DNA of 45,767 nucleotides from an uncultured Christensenella sp. (GTDB lineage Bacteria > Bacillota > Clostridia > Christensenellales > Borkfalkiaceae): NCBI GenBank assembly GCA_910586365.1, contig CAJUGP010000015.1:1-45767 (forward strand), in the 5' to 3' direction. This document shows positions 43,815-45,767 of this stretch, piece after piece. Under the pieces are notes generated by a model. It did no database searches. It saw nothing but the letters and a program-made list of their open reading frames with translations, and was not told where the DNA came from. Both the position numbers and the translations under genes were made by a program. Numbering within the stretch: the stretch's first letter is position 1; every line of letters begins with the position of its first letter.

Positions 43815-44343
43815 ATGCGTTGAATTTCTTCCGGTAATTTTCCATACATTTTTGGATGATGCGTTCCGCTTCTTCGCGGTGCGCAATCTCTTTTACCGTC
43901 GTTTTCTTGTGTTCCAAGCTCTTATATACTTCGAAGAAATGCATCATTTCCTCGAAGATATGATCGGGCAGCTGCGAAATATCGGTGTATCCGTTATAAT
44001 TCGGGTCTTTCACGTGAATGGCGATGATTTTTTCGTCCAACTCGCCGCCGTCGATCATCTTGATTACGCCGATGGGATAGCAATGCACCAAAGTCATGGG
44101 ATAGATCACTTCGTTGCAAAGCACGAGGACGTCTAAGGGGTCGCCGTCGTCGGCATAAGTGCGCGGAATAAATCCGTAATTCGCTGGATATACCGTCGAA
44201 GTATATAAAATACGGTCGAGCCGCAAAATGCCCGTTTCCTTATCGAGCTCGTATTTCGCTTTGCTCCCTTTCGGAATTTCGATAAGCGCCTCGAAGGAAT
44301 CGGGGCAAATCCGTTTTACGTCGATATCGTGCCAAATATTCAT
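43813..44343 (-). CDS. ppa: Inorganic pyrophosphatase, family I
   Basis: 176 residues. EIPKGSKAKYELDKETGILRLDRIL, YPANYGFIPRTYADDGDPLDVLVL and the KDPNY region are typical. It hydrolyses PPi made by biosynthetic reactions. ATG 44343 has AGAGGAG upstream; a longer frame to 44391 crosses the promoter. Confidence 0.95.
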   Translation of the reverse strand: MNIWHDIDVKRICPDSFEALIEIPKGSKAKYELDKETGILRLDRILYTSTVYPANYGFIPRTYADDGDPLDVLVLCNEVIYPMTLVHCYPIGVIKMIDGGELDEKIIAIHVKDPNYNGYTDISQLPDHIFEEMMHFFEVYKSLEHKKTTVKEIAHREEAERIIQKCMENYRKKFNA

Positions 44344-44362
44344 AATCTTCTCCTCTTTTTTT

Positions 44363-44391
44363 ATTTTAGCATAAAATTGATACCGCCGCAA
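44363..44391 (-). promoter_or_regulatory. Promoter of ppa
   Basis: TTGCGG (44386-44391), 17 nt spacer, TGCTAAAAT, an extended -10 (44363-44368). Confidence 0.65.
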
Positions 44392-44442
44392 GACGATAAA
44401 AAGGAAATTTGAAAAAATTTTGAAGTTTCGGGATATTTTTAC

Positions 44443-44471
44443 TTGAAAAGCGGACGCAAATATGATATAGT
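44443..44471 (+). promoter_or_regulatory. Promoter of tRNA-Ser
   Basis: TTGAAA (44443-44448), 17 nt spacer, TATAGT (44466-44471). Confidence 0.75.
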
Positions 44472-44494
44472 AATATAGCTTTTAATAAAGCCGT

Positions 44495-44585
44495 GCAGAA
44501 GTACCCAAGAGGCTCAAGGGGCTCCCCTGCTAAGGGAGTAGTGCTGGAAACGGCAGCGCGGGTTCGAATCCCGCCTTCTGCGCCA
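44495..44585 (+). tRNA. tRNA-Ser(GCT)
   Basis: 91 nt. Acceptor GCAGAAG pairs with CTTCTGC, and CCA is encoded. Anticodon stem CTCCC/GGGAG with loop CTGCTAA gives GCT. A long variable arm (TAGTGCTGGAAACGGCAGC) is typical for serine tRNA. Confidence 0.95.
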
Positions 44586-44586
44586 C

Positions 44587-44645
44587 AAAGACACACGCAA
44601 AAAGAGCTTATAAAACTCCGCTGCGTGTGTCTTTTTCCATGCAAA
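44587..44645 (+). terminator. Terminator of tRNA-Ser
   Basis: A 13 bp stem (44587-44599 with 44632-44644), a 32 nt loop, then T-run. The remaining stretch to 44746 has no gene; it contains a near-repeat of part of the terminator (see findings). Confidence 0.8.
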
Positions 44646-44746
44646 ACGTCCTTTTTGCACAAGTTGACGCTTGCCATGACAGGATATGATTCTCTTTATC
44701 TTGCATTTCCCTGTTTCTGAGTCAGACACAACAAAAAGAGCTTAAT

Positions 44747-44774
44747 AAAAAAGCGGACATCCGTCCGCTTTTTT
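44747..44774 (-). terminator. Terminator of the queuosine operon
   Basis: A 12 bp stem (44747-44758 with 44763-44774), loop ATCC, and a U-run on the minus strand, just beyond the queF stop. Confidence 0.9.
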
Positions 44775-44775
44775 A

Positions 44776-45267
44776 TTATCTGTTGTCGATTTTTTCGGGA
44801 TACATATCGTGGCGCGAAAGCCTGTCCCAGGCTACCTGTTCCCACTTTGTCCCCTTTTTTCCGTAATTGCAATAGGGGTCTATGGAAATTCCTCCGCGGG
44901 GCAAAAACTTGCCCCATACTTCGATATATGCCGGATCCAGCAAATCAATAAGGTCGTTCATAATTATATTCACGCAATCCTCGTGAAAATCACCGCGATT
45001 TCTGAACCCGAAAAGATATAGCTTCAAAGACTTGCTTTCAACCATCTTTTCGCGCGGAACGTACGAAATATAGACAGTGGCAAAATCGGGCTGACCCGTA
45101 ATGGGGCAAAGGCTTGTGAATTCGGGACAGTTGAATTTTACGAAATAATCCCTTTCGGGGTGTTTGTTTGCAAACGTTTCCAAAACGGACGGGTTGTAGG
45201 TCTGAGGATATTCAGTATTGTTGTTACCGAGCAGGGTTATACCTTCGTTCTGCTTCTCTCTTGGCAT
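44776..45267 (-). CDS. queF: NADPH-dependent 7-cyano-7-deazaguanine reductase
   Basis: 163 residues, the short single-domain QueF. FTSLCPITGQPDFATVYISY holds the active Cys; ESKSLKLYLFGFRN is the family motif for NADPH; GDFHEDCVN follows. It reduces preQ0 to preQ1 for queuosine in tRNA. GGAGAA precedes ATG 45267. Overlaps nothing, but starts one base after the queC stop. Confidence 0.95.
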   Translation of the reverse strand: MPREKQNEGITLLGNNNTEYPQTYNPSVLETFANKHPERDYFVKFNCPEFTSLCPITGQPDFATVYISYVPREKMVESKSLKLYLFGFRNRGDFHEDCVNIIMNDLIDLLDPAYIEVWGKFLPRGGISIDPYCNYGKKGTKWEQVAWDRLSRHDMYPEKIDNR

Positions 45268-45268
45268 A

Positions 45269-45738
45269 TTATTCTCCTTTTATTGCAGGGTCTTCTATTC
45301 CGTTGGCTTTAAATGCCGCGGTGCGGTCGCGGCAAGTAGCGCATACGCCGCAAGGTTTTTCGCCGCCCGAATAACAGCTCCAAGTATATTTATACGGAAC
45401 GCCAAGTTCAAGCCCCTTTTTTACAACCTGAGATTTGTTTAAGTTCACAAAGGGCGCAAGAATTTTAAGCTGTCCGCCGCTGCCCGTATGAATAGCTTCG
45501 CCCATAGCGGAATTGAACTTTTCGCTGCAATCCGGATAGGCGTTGCCCGCCGCGTCGTCGCTGTGCGCGCCGTAATATATCACCTCGCACCTGTGAGAAA
45601 GCGCCACGCTTGCCGCCGCCGAAAGAAACAGTCCGTTTCTGAAAGGAACGTAGGTTGAAACGGGTTTGCCGCCCGTTACGGAAAGCTGTTCAGCATAACT
45701 TTGCAGGGGTATATCATTGGGCGAATCCGCCAAGAGCG
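45269..45738 (-). CDS. queC: 7-cyano-7-deazaguanine synthase, C-terminal part (truncated by contig end)
   Basis: About 155 residues seen, of a protein usually about 220. TYVPFRNGLFLSAAASVA matches the family's VPGRN region, followed by YPDCSEKFNSAMGEA. The zinc ligands are in CYSGGEKPCGVCATCRDR. The N-terminal ATP-binding SGGxDS loop is missing because real sequence ends at 45738, where adapter begins. It makes preQ0 from CDG. Confidence 0.92.
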
Positions 45739-45767
45739 AGATCGGAAGAGCACACGTCTGAACTCCA
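45739..45767. other. Illumina adapter sequence, not biological
   Basis: AGATCGGAAGAGCACACGTC and the following nine bases match the start of the TruSeq read 1 adapter exactly as I remember it. It should be trimmed. Confidence 0.97.

Overview
The window is a 45.8 kb contig end from a Gram-positive, Clostridia-type bacterium. Supporting signs are sigma-A promoters, GGAGG ribosome sites, lipoproteins without an outer membrane system, a long single-chain PurL, and an AICAR transformylase separate from IMP cyclohydrolase. Base composition is GC-rich. The last 29 bases are Illumina adapter, so the contig was assembled from imperfectly trimmed short reads, possibly metagenomic. I cannot name the species.

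From left to right: (1) 1-12750, all on the minus strand, is one carbohydrate operon. It starts at a perfect consensus promoter (TTGACA-N17-TATAAT) followed by a 16 bp palindromic operator. It encodes a GH99/WbsX-like lipoprotein, a large modular surface protein, a permease with an extracellular beta-propeller, a second permease, a sugar-binding lipoprotein, a second GH99/WbsX-like lipoprotein, and a LacI-type regulator cut by the left edge. No transport ATPase is present. (2) 12790-15450 holds a TrkH/TrkA-type potassium uptake pair and a small zinc-ribbon membrane protein. (3) 15453-21026 is a single 1857-residue helicase with a Vsr-like domain, of the DUF4011/DUF3320 type linked to phage defence. 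(4) 21071-25060 is a housekeeping set (yraN, rnhB, ylqF/rbgA, trmD, rimM, tmk), interrupted by a block of intergenic repeats.

(5) 25083-25815 is a divergent pair: a small lipoprotein and an XRE regulator that share an operator-rich 91 bp region. (6) 25814-40420 is a near-complete purine biosynthesis operon on the minus strand, purE-C-F-M-N-O-H-D-[repeat block]-L, followed by fhs, which supplies formyl-tetrahydrofolate to PurN and PurH, and mutY. It has a leader with an intrinsic terminator before purE. (7) 40451-44780 carries a metallophosphoesterase, tRNA-Thr(GGT), an EF-G-like GTPase, inorganic pyrophosphatase and tRNA-Ser(GCT). (8) 44776-45738 holds queF and a truncated queC for queuosine.

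The most unusual items are the beta-propeller-permease fusion with its two GH99-like partners, the helicase with a changed Vsr residue, repeats whose stems co-vary and whose ends supply stop codons to trmD and purD, and a promoter placed inside a terminator hairpin upstream of tmk.
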